Origin: Isohypsibius dastychi
Lineage: Eukaryota > Tardigrada > Eutardigrada > Parachela > Isohypsibiidae
Length of the DNA stretch: 21,713 nucleotides
NCBI GenBank assembly: GCA_034696485.1
Contig: JAQIWT010000382.1
Coordinates: 1-21,713 of the forward strand
Direction of reading: 5' to 3'
The position numbers and the translations under genes were made by a program. This document shows positions 7,792 to 19,000 of this stretch, piece by piece; positions within the stretch are counted from its first letter, which is position 1; the number at the start of each line of letters is the position of its first letter. Below the pieces are notes generated by a model. That model did no database searches. It saw only the letters and a list, made by a program, of their open reading frames with translations, and was not told the DNA's origin.

Positions 7792-10700
7792 ATGGACAAA
7801 AAAGTACATTCTCACTTCTCTTTTGGGAATTCCGGAACAACATTTATGGAATAAGTTACTCAAATTTGATCTAATTGTCAGGACAAGAAAAGTCGAAAAG
7901 CCAAGAAAGGCGATCTGGATGACTTCGATATGGAAAAAGAGCTGGCGGACCTTGAAGCGCCTCAGGAACCAGTCCAGGTTTAAAATCCTGTTTCTTCCGC
8001 TATCTTGACGTTACTTTTGCGTTTCTGTAACGGAAAATATTTCCAGGCCAAGAAACCACCCAAAAAGACTGATGATTCTGGCGATCAGGCGAACGTCGAC
8101 GAAAAACAGGATGAAAATCTTCCGGAAGAATCCAAACAAAAAGTGAATTTTGTTTATTTGTTCGCGGAGAATCACTTTTTTAATGGTTTTTTGTTCAGGG
8201 AAAAAAGGGTAAGAAAGGAAAGAAACAGCTCGAGGATGACTTTGATATGGAGAAGGAGCTGGCAGAAGTCGAACCAGCTCAAAAGCAACCGGAAGTGACT
8301 AAACCAGCTGCAAAAGTATGATCAACCGCAAATCTTTGTCATCACCTTCCGATGCATTTCCCACCTGACACTCATCCTTGTCTATCTGATTTCTCCTAGG
8401 GAAAGAAGCCGTCTGGGAAAGAAACGGTGGCCGAGGAAGAGAAGCCTATGCCGCCGCCTGCTGCTCCATTGGAGAAAGACAAGGTAATAGTACCATGGAA
8501 AATATCTTTGTCAGATCGATCAACTGGGTAACTGTAAAATTGCACACGGTTTTTACGATTAGAAATTTTACTTTCCATTTCCGTTTTATTTTTATTTCCG
8601 GATGAAAATTCGCAGAACAAACACCGTTCATGTGTAGCTGAGAAGCTGAAAACTTGGTCGAGTCAGAAGTTGCAAATTGCAGAAGTTGTTTTCCTCGTTT
8701 TTGCTACATTATAAACCATTACTGAATTTACTTGCTAATTTTCACATTTTCAATTTACATTTATTGTTTTCTAAAAGAGTGATTAGTGTCCGCATGTTTC
8801 GCTTTGCGAGTTTTTTTAACGAGGGCTTCGTTATTGCAGAAGAAAAAAGCTGGGAAAGAGGCTGCTGAGCCGAAAGCAAAAGCGGAGCCAGAACCATTGA
8901 AAGCTCCGGAAAAGGTTTGCCGTAAATGTTACTGACAAATTTTAAAAAAACTCAAGGTTTTCGCGGGGATATTTTGTCGGTTTTATCGTAACTTGTTTCG
9001 GTTTTACTGATTGTCTCTTTTGCGTTCTGATGTTTTTTTTCGATTTTTGTCACTTCATGTCTCTGTTGTACTCTAGGTCGCTGAAGAAAAACCGTCGACA
9101 GACGGGGAGAAAAAGAAACCGGCTAATAAAGCAAAAGAGCAGATGAAAGAACAGCTTCGTCGGATCCAAGAAGAAAAAGATCGATTCCAACGCCAGGAGG
9201 AGGAGCGAATACGAAAAGAAGAGGAAGAAGAGCAAAAGCGTATTGACGATATCCAAAAAGAGAAGGAGCGGAAAGAACGGGAAAAACAGAAGAAGAAAGA
9301 ACGAACGGCTCGGTTGAAGTCGGAAGGGAAGTTTTTGACGGCGAAACAGAAGCAAGACCAGCAGCGTGCCCAGGCGATGATTGAATCTTTGAAAGCGCAG
9401 GGCATCACTGTTGGTCAAGCGACGAAAAAAGCCCACCCACCGAGAAGGACGGAAAAACAAACTTCGGAAGAATCTGCGGAGAAGCAGCCGGAAGTTGAAC
9501 CAGAAATAGAGGAATCTGAGGAGGAGGAAGAAGAGGAGATGGGCGATTGGGATCAGATTGCTGACAAAGAGTTGGTGGAAAATCAGGAACCGGAACTGCT
9601 TGTTCAGCCGCCGGAAGTGCCTGTAAGTTCAACGGAAGATTTATCACCGACGCTCGATCTTCCGACTGCGACATTGACAAGCTCGCAGAGATTGGGGCAT
9701 TTGCGGTCGGCTGTCGTTTGTGTGTTGGGGCATGTCGACACTGGAAAAACAAAGATTCTGGATAAGATTCGGCGAACTAATGTTCAGGTGAGAAAAGCGG
9801 TGCAATGTTTGAAATTATGATCCAAGAATTGTGAAGTATCGAACAAGTGAAGATTTTTATCATTCCAAGTAATGCTGAAAGCCATGTTTGGGTGACGGGT
9901 AGAAGTTGACATCAAACTGGAAGTATTCAATAACTTGAAAAATTCAAATTTTAATTTAAAATGTAATTAAATTTTAATTTTTGAAACGAATTTTCAAAGT
10001 TGCAGGAAACAGTTTCCGCAATGATAGTTTGAGTGGATGATTCGATCTGAATTAGGTTGTTAATTTTGTGTTTTTTTCAGGATATGGAAGCTGGTGGGAT
10101 CACTCAGCAGATAGGCGCGACAATGATTCCCGATTATGCCCTCACAACTCAGTGTTCCATGGTCCGTGGATTTGCGGAGAAAGAACTGCGACTTCCGGGA
10201 TTGTTGATTATTGATACGCCTGGTCACGAATCTTTCAGCAACCTCCGATCGCGTGGATCATCTCTATGTGATATTGCTATTTTGGTTGTGGATATCATGC
10301 ACGGCCTGGAGCCGCAAACTATCGAATCTTTGAACATGCTGAAAAGCCGGAAGACACCGTTTATTGTTGCTTTGAATAAAATCGATCGTTTATTTGGATG
10401 GAAAACACTGCCGAAGCTGGACTTCCGGGATGCGATGGCTCAGCAGACTCAAAATGTTCAGGTACCATTTGGATGAAAATCATGTATTTCGCCGGAAAGT
10501 AGGGTTTTATTGAGTTCGATTTTGGACTTTATTTCTCAAAAGCACCGTTTTTGAAACTACCGGTAGCATGCAACGATTCTGAGTCTCCGGTGTAATTAGA
10601 AGGACGACTATGGTAAACAAAATATTTCAACATAATTTCAGTTGCTTCATGTATTGTTAAGAATTGTCAATTTAGAAAGAAGGCTGCATATTTGTTTCTG

Positions 10701-13684
10701 ACTTGACTTTTCAGACTACGAACTACTGCTGATCGAAATTCAAGGGCGAAAATTTTAGAAGAAATTATCATTATTTGAAAAAACGATTTCTGTCTGTTCA
10801 GAATTTTCCGGAGATTAGTTAATTTGGCTTACTAACGGATAAACAGGTCATAGTTTGTACGTATGATTTTCATACATTTCTTTTCATTTATTCCGTGGAT
10901 ATGTGAATTCTTTTGTTTTTCCAGATGGAATTCAAGAAAAGATGTCAGGAAACAGTTGTCCAGTTCGCCGAGCAAGGTCTAAACGCCGCTGTGTTTTTCG
11001 AGAATCCTGATCCGAAAACTTTCATCTCGATGGTACCCACGTCCGCCCATTCTGGAGATGGGATGGGGAACCTGATGGGACTGATCGTGGAAATCTGCCA
11101 GACTATGCTGAGCAAGCGGCTGACCTTTTCAAATGACTTGCAATGTACTGTTTTGGAAGTCAAAGAACTAACCGGATTGGGAACAACTGTTGATGTTATT
11201 TTGACAAATGGAAGTCTGAGTGAAGGTGATACGATTGTGTTGGCTGGATTTGAAGGACCAGTAATCACGCAAGTCCGAGGTCTATTGATGCCGCAACCGC
11301 TCAAGGAACTGAGAGTGAAGGTGAGTTTTAGCTGGCGAATTATTCGAAGCGTTTTCAGTCAAGTGCTGTCAGAATAAGTTGTCCTTCTTTTGATTCAGTA
11401 AGAGAGTCTCGAACTAAAGTAAACAATCTGGATTGGATTGGAAGGATGGGAAGTTTTAATTCGAGATGAAGATGGGTTTTCCATTCTCTCTTCCAACAGA
11501 ATCAGCCGTAAGGAAAGCGGGGTTTTTTCGGATCAAACTTGTTTCATTTCAAAGTTGGTGGTTTACGAAGATACGAATTTACGGGATAAGTCTTCAGCGA
11601 ATTTCTTCACGTTTCTGGGCTTGTCTTTAATGCAGTCATTTTGGTGAGCGCTGAAACCTTCGGTGACTTCAGGGTAAAATGGCCAGTTACAACAGAAACT
11701 TGGATTAATTTGCGAAAAAAATTGTCTGGAAAGTAAAGGAGGACATATTACGTTTTCATGGTAAACGCAGCTGATTTTATGAATTAAAATGTGAAATGGA
11801 GACGGCCTTGTATAACCCACCACGTTTCTACGGTACATGTATGTCTGATCGTGTACGGGATCTCCTTTATTGCCTTCGATCACGACTGCTTTTAAGTAAG
11901 AGTAATAGATTTGAAAATTTGGACCGAATATGTCTTTCGAAACATTTTTGGTTAGAAGCAGTTAGGCTGAATTGTTCCGACCGAGTGATTCGTTGTTGGA
12001 AGTCATCTTTGTCCGTTCATTCCTTTGATTAACCTTTGCTTTCCGCAGAATCCGTACGAAAAGCACAAAATTATTCACGGCGCTCAAGGAGTGAAAATTT
12101 TAGCCAAGGATTTGGAGACTGCTTTGGCCGGACTTCCGCTTTATGTCGCCAACACTCCAGAAGATCAGGAAAAATACCGGGTTTGTTTGAGTGCTGTATT
12201 TAATCCATCTGTGTAGATTTCAAAAAGATTTGTTTGATTTTTAGAAAGAAATTGAGTTTCAGTTGGAATCTGTCCTCAAATCGATCCAACGGAGCGATAA
12301 AGGAGTGTACGTCCAAGCTTCGACTCTTGGTTCTCTGGAAGCACTTGTCGAATTTCTTCGAACTTCGAAAATTCCGGTAAGCAGTTCTCACCCTTTGTTT
12401 TGTTTAGCGGAGATTGAATGAATTGAAATGAATTTGCGTGTTTTTTTTGGAAATATATTGGAAAGCAAACCAGCATACAATTTCACGAGTTTTTTTTCAA
12501 GTTTCTGCAGACGTTTTCTGATCCTTTTTCTCCTTTTTGTAGTATTGTGGTATTAATATTGGGCCGGTGCACAAGAAGGATGTAAGGACAGCGTCAGCGA
12601 TGCTTGAACAAGAACCAGAATATGCTGTTATTCTGGCTTTTGATGTCAAAGTTGAGCGGGAAGCCCAGCTGTTGGCGGATGAACTCGGAGTTCGCATCTT
12701 TGCGGCAGATATCATCTATCATCTATTTGATCGTTTTACGCAGTATAAAGACGATCTGAAAGCGAAAAAGCGGGAAGAAAACAAACATGTAAGTTGAACG
12801 CAGAAGCGGCGTGTTGATTATTTTTGAACAAGAAGGTGGATTATAGTGACTTAATTGCGCAATACGTATGAGCTCAGGTGTTCTCGGTTAATTTAACAAG
12901 TTAATTTATTCGTGATTTTTGATTTTTATTTGAAAATTTTGTTGTACATAAAAGTACTTTTCCTAACAATTTTTCATGACGGTCATAGCATCGGTTTCCA
13001 ATTTCCGTTGCCATTCACGGTTCGGTTCGCCTATGGCATGCCATTTTGGAAGTACTGGTCCTCAAGAAGAATTCGTTTTTTTTCGAAGTCCCAGTAACCA
13101 TAACGGGTTCATGAAAACAACCAAAAATGCCGGGTAATGAAAAAATCAATTGGATATTACAATTCACTCCCGCGTAGATTCGATGGCCCCCATGGCCTCT
13201 TTAACTGAAAATTTGAAATTTGAAAAAGATAGTTCATCTTCGATTTTCCTGGGATTTTACATGAAAGTTTTTTCTACAGTTGGCCATTTTCCCGTGCAAG
13301 CTGAAAATTCTTCCACAATTTGTTTTCAATTCTCGCGACCCGATCGTCTGCGGCGTTGTCGTTGAGGCTGGTATCCTCAAAATTGGCACTCCGCTCTGCG
13401 TTCCTTCCAAGGAGTTTGTCGACATTGGCATAGTCACCAGCATTGAAGTCAACCATAAAGCAATGGATATCGCCAAAAAAGGTCAAGAGATCTGCATTAA
13501 AATTGAGCCTGAACCCGGATCAACCCCAAAGTTACTCGGGCGTCATTTTGAATTGGATGACGTCATCGTCAGCAAAATTAGCAGACCTTCGATTGATGTC
13601 TGCAAGGAGTATTTCAGGGATGACCTAACGAAGGCGGATTGGCAGTTGATGGTTGAATTAAAAAAGTTGCTTGATATTTTTTAG
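7792..13684 (+). CDS. EIF5B: Translation initiation factor eIF5B (IF2-like GTPase)
   Basis: Thirteen exons: 7792-7803, 7882-7977, 8047-8142, 8199-8315, 8400-8483, 8840-8914, 9077-9787, 10081-10461, 10925-11320, 12049-12180, 12245-12376, 12543-12788, 13280-13684, giving 960 residues. The N-terminal third (1 to about 350) is Lys/Glu-rich, low-complexity and coiled-coil-prone, as in all eukaryotic eIF5Bs, but shorter than in human (about 1,220 aa). GTPase motifs are G1 GHVDTGKT (378-385), switch [12 protein letters not shown]3 DTPGHES (442-448) and G4 NKID (496-499). They are followed by domain II, the [11 protein letters not shown] segment, the domain III segment [12 protein letters not shown] and the domain IV segment [14 protein letters not shown]. 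The C-terminus [14 protein letters not shown] contacts eIF1A in characterised orthologues. The factor joins 60S and 40S subunits in the cytosol. All twelve introns are phase 0. The start ATG at 7792 has context AAAATGG. Confidence 0.97.
7903..8275 (+). repeat. Duplicated acidic module in eIF5B exons 2 and 4
   Basis: Exon 2 encodes [18 protein letters not shown] and exon 4 encodes [18 protein letters not shown]. They share ten consecutive identical residues and clearly related DNA. Both exons are phase 0/0 and flanked by Lys-rich stretches, which suggests an exon-level duplication in the N-terminal tail. Vertebrate eIF5B also carries repeated short acidic motifs in this tail. Confidence 0.65.
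8484..8839 (+). other. eIF5B intron 5 (356 nt)
   Basis: GTAATA donor and TTGCAG acceptor. T-rich; no additional exon could be supported. Confidence 0.8.
10462..10924 (+). other. eIF5B intron 8 (463 nt)
   Basis: GTACCA donor and TTCCAG acceptor. It contains the 10-bp palindrome CTACCGGTAG at 10557-10566, the same core as the palindrome at 885-898. Nothing coding is seen. Confidence 0.8.
11321..12048 (+). other. eIF5B intron 9 (728 nt)
   Basis: GTGAGT donor and CCGCAG acceptor. This is the longest eIF5B intron. Short open frames occur on both strands but none resembles a known protein. No terminal inverted repeats were recognised. Confidence 0.8.
12789..13279 (+). other. eIF5B intron 12 (491 nt)
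   Basis: GTAAGT donor and CTACAG acceptor. The junction H|LAIFPC matches the conserved HIAVFPC segment of eIF5B. Nothing else was recognised inside. Confidence 0.8.
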
Positions 13685-13696
13685 ACTGGATTCGAA

Positions 13697-13720
13697 TGAT
13701 ATCTTACGTTGATATCTTAC
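13697..13720 (+). repeat. Direct repeat TGATATCTTAC x2 in eIF5B 3' UTR
   Basis: Identical 11-mers lie at 13697-13707 and 13710-13720, just after the stop codon. There is no canonical AATAAA in the expected place; AATACA at 13776-13781 is the nearest variant polyadenylation signal. Confidence 0.5.
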
Positions 13721-13874
13721 CTTTTTTGGGATTTTTTCGCGATCCGAATGTTTGATCAAAATGTGAGGTTGCATGAATACATTTCTTCTTGCAAAAAATT
13801 CTTTTTTTTAAGGTACGTAGAAGGTTTCAGATCACGAAAAAGATCCTAAAAATTGCATCTGAACGTATTCGTTA

Positions 13875-14398
13875 TTTATTTGAATACCTTTCTTCATAAT
13901 GACGGCCTTTCTCCGTGGATTCATCGCAATTCCGGAATCTCGAGTGATTTTTTATGCAGGGATAGAACATGCGAAACTCTCCTCCGAGCTTGATTTTTTT
14001 TCTCGATAACTCTTCAGGAATACAAGAGATAACTTGCACTCGGAACCCTGAAAGAGCCTCTGTTAGAACCAAATCAATTTGGTGTAAAAGTCGCTATGGA
14101 GTCTTGACAAATGCCAGCCATCAGTTGCATCATTTTGTCATACTTGATTGACCACGCGAAGTTCAACGTGACCACAGTGCGCGGAAACCAGTTTCTCCCA
14201 AGTCGAGTTACCAATTGAAAGGCATTCATCCGAATGAAAACCGACAGCGAATTTAGTTTGGAACGTAACGAACTTGTTAGTTCTAAATTTGATAGAATTT
14301 GTGCTTCCCAGTTTATCCGCATTATCGTCGAAACCTTGAAAAAGTTGGCAGAGCTCTGCACTACCATGACTGCAACCCATGAACCGCGACTTCGCCAT
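13875..14398 (-). CDS. Candidate small hypothetical gene (unrecognised)
   Basis: On the minus strand an ATG at 14398-14396 opens an 86-residue frame to a TGA at 14140-14138 with coding-like codon choice. An alternative two-exon model splices at a GTATGA donor (after VVNQ, near 14142) to an acceptor near 14035 or 14024. It then continues with a Ser/Glu/Lys-rich tail ending at a TAA near 13940. A canonical AATAAA on this strand at 13880-13875 follows at a reasonable distance, and such a gene would be convergent with eIF5B, like the other gene pairs here. Against it, a second overlapping frame (14481-14074) is open for 135 codons, the start context is weak, and I recognise no domain. It may be a real lineage-specific gene, a pseudogene, or chance. 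Confidence 0.25.
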
Positions 14399-16015
14399 GT
14401 ATGATAGCGAAACTTCCAATCATTATTTACCGTGTCACCGTTATTAAATTGCGAGACTTCATTGCTTTGATTAAACCACAAATATTTTAACGACTTTGTT
14501 TATTCGTCCAAGAACATCTCTTAAAAAAGTGAAGTAGTTTTATGGCTGATCACTGCCTACATTGTTCACCTTGAACACGCACATGGACATCGGAAAATAA
14601 TCGTTATTATTCGTGTTTGCAAGTTGAACGTTGGTGGTGGTCCAGTGCAATAGTTTATTGTCATTGCGACCACGCAATATGATCCAATTTGTATGCACAA
14701 ATTAGAGCTGCGAACAGTTTGCGGCGCTTTTTTTCAATCCACCTGTTGCATCTCAGCACACAGAGTTGAGTGTTGAGTTTTTAGCGCAGCAAACGTTCAT
14801 AACGGCCCGACACGTGGCAATTATCACCTCGACCCTTTTTCTACCGGAACAGCTAAATGAGCCGTAGAAGAAGAAAAGAAGAACGAAAGTGGGCATTCAT
14901 TCGGTGGAAAAAAAGTGTAGCAGTGTGAGTGCGAGTGAGTGTGTTGCAAAGATTTATGAGGTGTTAACCCGACATGCTCCATTGCGCTCAACGCTGACAT
15001 ACGCTATACCGAGTACGCCCTTGGGTCTTCGGACACTCCGACTGGTATTCAAAAGTCTACTCCGACTTGTTAAAAGATTGCTGACCAACGTTTTGGACGT
15101 TTATTAGGAGAGTTCCTTCGCCTTGCGCTGTTACACAATCTAGATGCTTTCGTGAGGATTCCCACATCCCCAAGATAGCTCGATCCACCTGTTGTCCAAG
15201 GGTCAGACTTTGGATTGGAAGGTGGAAAAAACCCAAACTAGAATTTGAAGTCGCAGTTTTGAGAAGAATATGTCGCGGGAGCACAAATATTGAAGGATCA
15301 ACTCAAGACAAGTTTTTATGCCTTTATGGTCAGCACGGTTTTAAGTCAGCTCCTGCGAAAGGCATCACTGGAAACGCAGTGCTACGCATAGGGTGATTGA
15401 TGAAGATCCAAAACTAACTGAAACTAGGTTGGGTGAACTCGGACTGTTTTATGTCCAAATCTGATGGACGATGTATGTGATTCTAAGGGTGGAATTTCCG
15501 CGCATAAACGGTACTGGCGTTTTGTGTGAGTGGCCAGTATTCTACGGACCTCACGAAGGTACATCAAGTACTATCTCGCTGCCGCAGTATGTTGGTCTAC
15601 CGCTCGTATTCGGCGCGAGCGAAGGGTACGTGGGCCCAGCTTATGTGTGATCAGAGCAGAGATCGCCAATTATCAGATGAGATTAATTAGGACAGAATGA
15701 GGAGGAGCCTCGCTTGTCTTATTTGGCTGGCGGTTTCGTCATTGCAACAAAGATTAGCGTTGTTGTAACAATCATTTTTCTTCAGCGCGTTTACTTGGGA
15801 TTTGTTCTCACGGACGATGATTGCTGGGGATGGTGACATTAGTGGAGAACGTTAAAACGACCCAGCAATGTGCGTGTTTGCGTGCAGATTCTAATTTAAC
15901 TTGTTAATTCCTCGCCATTCTTTCATGTTCGTCGATTTGATTAGAGTTAAATTTGGAGATCGATCACTTTAATATTCTGCCGATATTATCTGGCCCATCT
16001 GCTCCTATCTGGACA
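14399..16015. promoter_or_regulatory. Long upstream region of the ZP-domain gene
   Basis: About 1.6 kb has no convincing coding sequence. It contains GACACGTGGC (bHLH/G-box-like, near 14809) and two copies of the 12-mer ATCCACCTGTTG with an E-box core (14737-14748 and 15183-15194). It also has a GTGAGTGCGAGTGAGTGTG stretch near 14925-14943 with good donor-like sites. A TTGATTAG acceptor-like site near 15944 precedes the start codon. One reading is a non-coding first exon near 14.75-14.93 kb spliced by a roughly 1-kb 5' UTR intron to the exon carrying ATG 16016. This is inference; the region 15.1-15.7 kb is relatively GC-rich and unassigned. Confidence 0.35.
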
Positions 16016-19000
16016 ATGGGCAACTCGTCTGTAAGCGTGTCCTTTCTATGGATGATCTCCAGCTATCTTTTCATCAACTACACCCAGGTACTGTCATTGT
16101 ATTCATTAAATGATTCATCTCGAATTCTCGGTTTATTTAGAATAAATATAAAATTTCAATCTAAAAATTTGTTTCTTCTTTAAAACAGCATCTAAACTGC
16201 GTTAGACTAACTGTTGACTTCAACTAATCATAACTGTTCGTCAGAATATTATAAATATGGTGTTGGTTCTTTGGTTGTTTAATGGTAATTTACGACCGGC
16301 GCAAGTGTCTAATCACAAAGTGGAACTATGTTATTATTGAACTCGCTTAGGTGGAAATAATTATTTGCTATAACTGTGGGTTTTACACTACGTGTTTTCA
16401 ACTGCAACAGACTAAATTTGAGTTAGATTATTAGGCTGTTCACTTTTCCGATAAGCCAAACGACAAGGTCCAGATTTCGTAGCTGAAAAATTCAGTATCT
16501 CTCTCCATTTTCATCTACCCCAAGGCATTAAATCAGATATTCCTTTTTGTATGTCTCAAAATTGTCGTGAATGGCGAAAAAAACGGTTGTTCCACAGAGT
16601 CATGTTTTATAATTCAAATTCAACCTGGCCGAATTTGAGTCGTATTTCATACCTGACCACTTATCACCAATAGAACTCACAATTATTAAACACAAAATTT
16701 TCGACGTATTTTAAACATGCGCAAAACATATTCCAAAATGTAACAGTTTTGGTTATTTTTTCCAGGTTGATGGAATTGTTGAATCATCGCCGAACGCGCC
16801 GAAGTTGCTTTCCCTGGACGCCACTTGCAGTGCCACATCAATCCGCGTGAACGTGACTTTCGAGAAGCCATTCGACGGGATTATTTATTCAAAAGGCGCG
16901 TTCTACACGCCACAATGTGTTTACGTACTGCCATCATCCGGAGAAAAGGAATATTCTTTTGAAATTCCACTCAACGAATGCGATACTTCGGAAAATAAGC
17001 CTTCGCCTGAAACTAAAGTCGGACAGCGCTCTTTTGAGAACACTATTGTCATGCAGGTGAGTTGCTTTATTTATTAGAACTTGCCTGGAGTATTTTGTTG
17101 CCTTTCGAACACAGAAAAAACCAAAATTCTCAAATTAGTACACTTTCTGGTCCAAATAACTTCCTCAACTGGATTTTCTGGAGAATGCGCGCATTTGAGC
17201 GGTAGTTTGAAATTCAGATTTTTCAGAATTTCAGAATTTTGAAATTCAGAATTTTTCGGAAATTCGTTTGAAACAAAATTTTGAGAATTAGTGGCACCGA
17301 CCATTTGTATTTTCTCGTTTTTTGGTGTGACCCTGTTAAAGGGTCCCTGGACGGGTCTTCTCGTATTGAAATGTGTTTTCTGCCCGAAACTTTAGAAGAT
17401 GTTCATTTGACGATGTATTGCTTGTATTTGCAGAGTGATTCACACTTTCAGGATATTTTTGATCTGGTCCGCCGCATCCGTTGCACAACCGCATCGCAAT
17501 ATGAAAAAGTCGTCGACTTCTTGCCGATTAATGTAAGTGTTAGCGGCAATTAAGCCGGCATTGGCGTGAACGCTTGAACCGAGAAACATCTAAATGAGCT
17601 CTGCATCTCGTCTCTTCTTGCAGGTCAACATGAAAGATGTCGTAACCGGTGAGCGATCAAACGTTTATCATCCATGAATTCACATTGCGAAATAATTCAA
17701 CAAAACAATTAGGCGTTAATGATTATCAAATCCAATTGTAATCGCTTCCATAAATGTGCTCCAAAACCGAACTGAGTTTTCTTATTCCTGTGAAACTCTG
17801 AGACCTCTGTGAACAGCTTGATTTCATCATCTTGACTAACTGAAATACCATCTTTTCAGCCTCTTTTACGGGAGATGATGTCAAAGTCAGCATCGATGTC
17901 CAAAATGGCCGCGGTCCATTCGCGCCGAGTCTCAATCAAGGATTCATCCAGGTACTTCAGCCGAAGAAACCAACTGATGTCAATTGGAATAGGATACCAT
18001 ACTCGACCTACCATTTCAATCACTTACTCCCCCTACCCAGACTGCCAATGAGATACGCCAGTTATAAACGACTGAGGTTTAGACGATATTTTTCTTGAAC
18101 AGAAACTGGCTTTATACACATCATAATGGAGGAAGCTATGTGGAAGTGGTGCTCATTCCGATTTGGTGGGAAACCTAATAAACATGATGGTTGATCTCTC
18201 GGCTCGAACACCACTTCCATAAGGCTGCTGCAAGAACAGCAAAAACACCACCAAAATCTCCGCAAAAATCTACATAACAGTGATTTTTCATATGTTAGTG
18301 CTGATTGATTTCCCGGGCAGAATCAACTGCCATCTAGCAGTCCAGCAGGGGGAGAGGTCAGGAAAAAAGTTATACACATGAATCCGCATACAGGTACTTC
18401 GTTCGCATGATCCGTTTTTTTAACATTGTTAGAAACGTAGACGGCATCCATCTTGAAATATGCACATGTTAGAATGAACGAACTATTGAAATCCCATTTC
18501 CTGCAGCGCATGGTAATTGAATTCTCTTTATTTTAAAGATCGGCGACACAGTGACCTTAGTGGTCTACATGTCAGCTGCTTCGGGCAACTGGGATCTGCA
18601 GATTCGCGAATGTATCGCATTGGACAGTAAAGACCGCGCATCACTCTCACTTCAAGACCACAATGGCTGCATCAATAAACCCAAAATCATGACGCCCTTC
18701 GCTTTAACCCACGATCGCCAGCGGCCGGATGTTCTTATTGCATACTCCTACTTGAAAGCCTTTCGCTTTCCAGATGACATGCAAGTGCAAATCAAGTGCG
18801 TGGTCGCAGTTTGTCGCGATGAATGCGCAAAAATGGATAGCTGCAATGGAACTTCAAGTGAAACTGGAGAGGATGCGGAGACTACGACAGTTGGTGGAAT
18901 GGTGCCTTCGGTCAAATCCAAATTCAGCATGCCCCTGACAAGAGATGGACGTTCTGTGCCGATTCCTGTAATAAATAGTTATTTTCACTCCAGAGTTCGG

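Noticed and set aside
7481-7843. 120-codon minus-strand frame over the eIF5B start region
   Set aside because: No recognisable domain, and it overlaps the eIF5B start antisense. The donor at its end is noted as a possible PDPR leader splice only.
9050-9460. Long Phe/Ser/Leu-rich minus-strand open frames opposite eIF5B exon 7
   Set aside because: They are the antisense of the GAA/AAG-rich Glu/Lys tail, which rarely yields stops on the opposite strand. They have no own signals.
14889-15107. 72-codon plus-strand frame upstream of the ZP gene
   Set aside because: It begins with a non-ATG codon, has no similarity, and ends without splice or poly(A) context.
15742-15771. Imperfect hairpin TTGCAACAA...TTGTTGTAA
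   Set aside because: One mismatch in a 9-bp A/T-rich stem is easily expected by chance.
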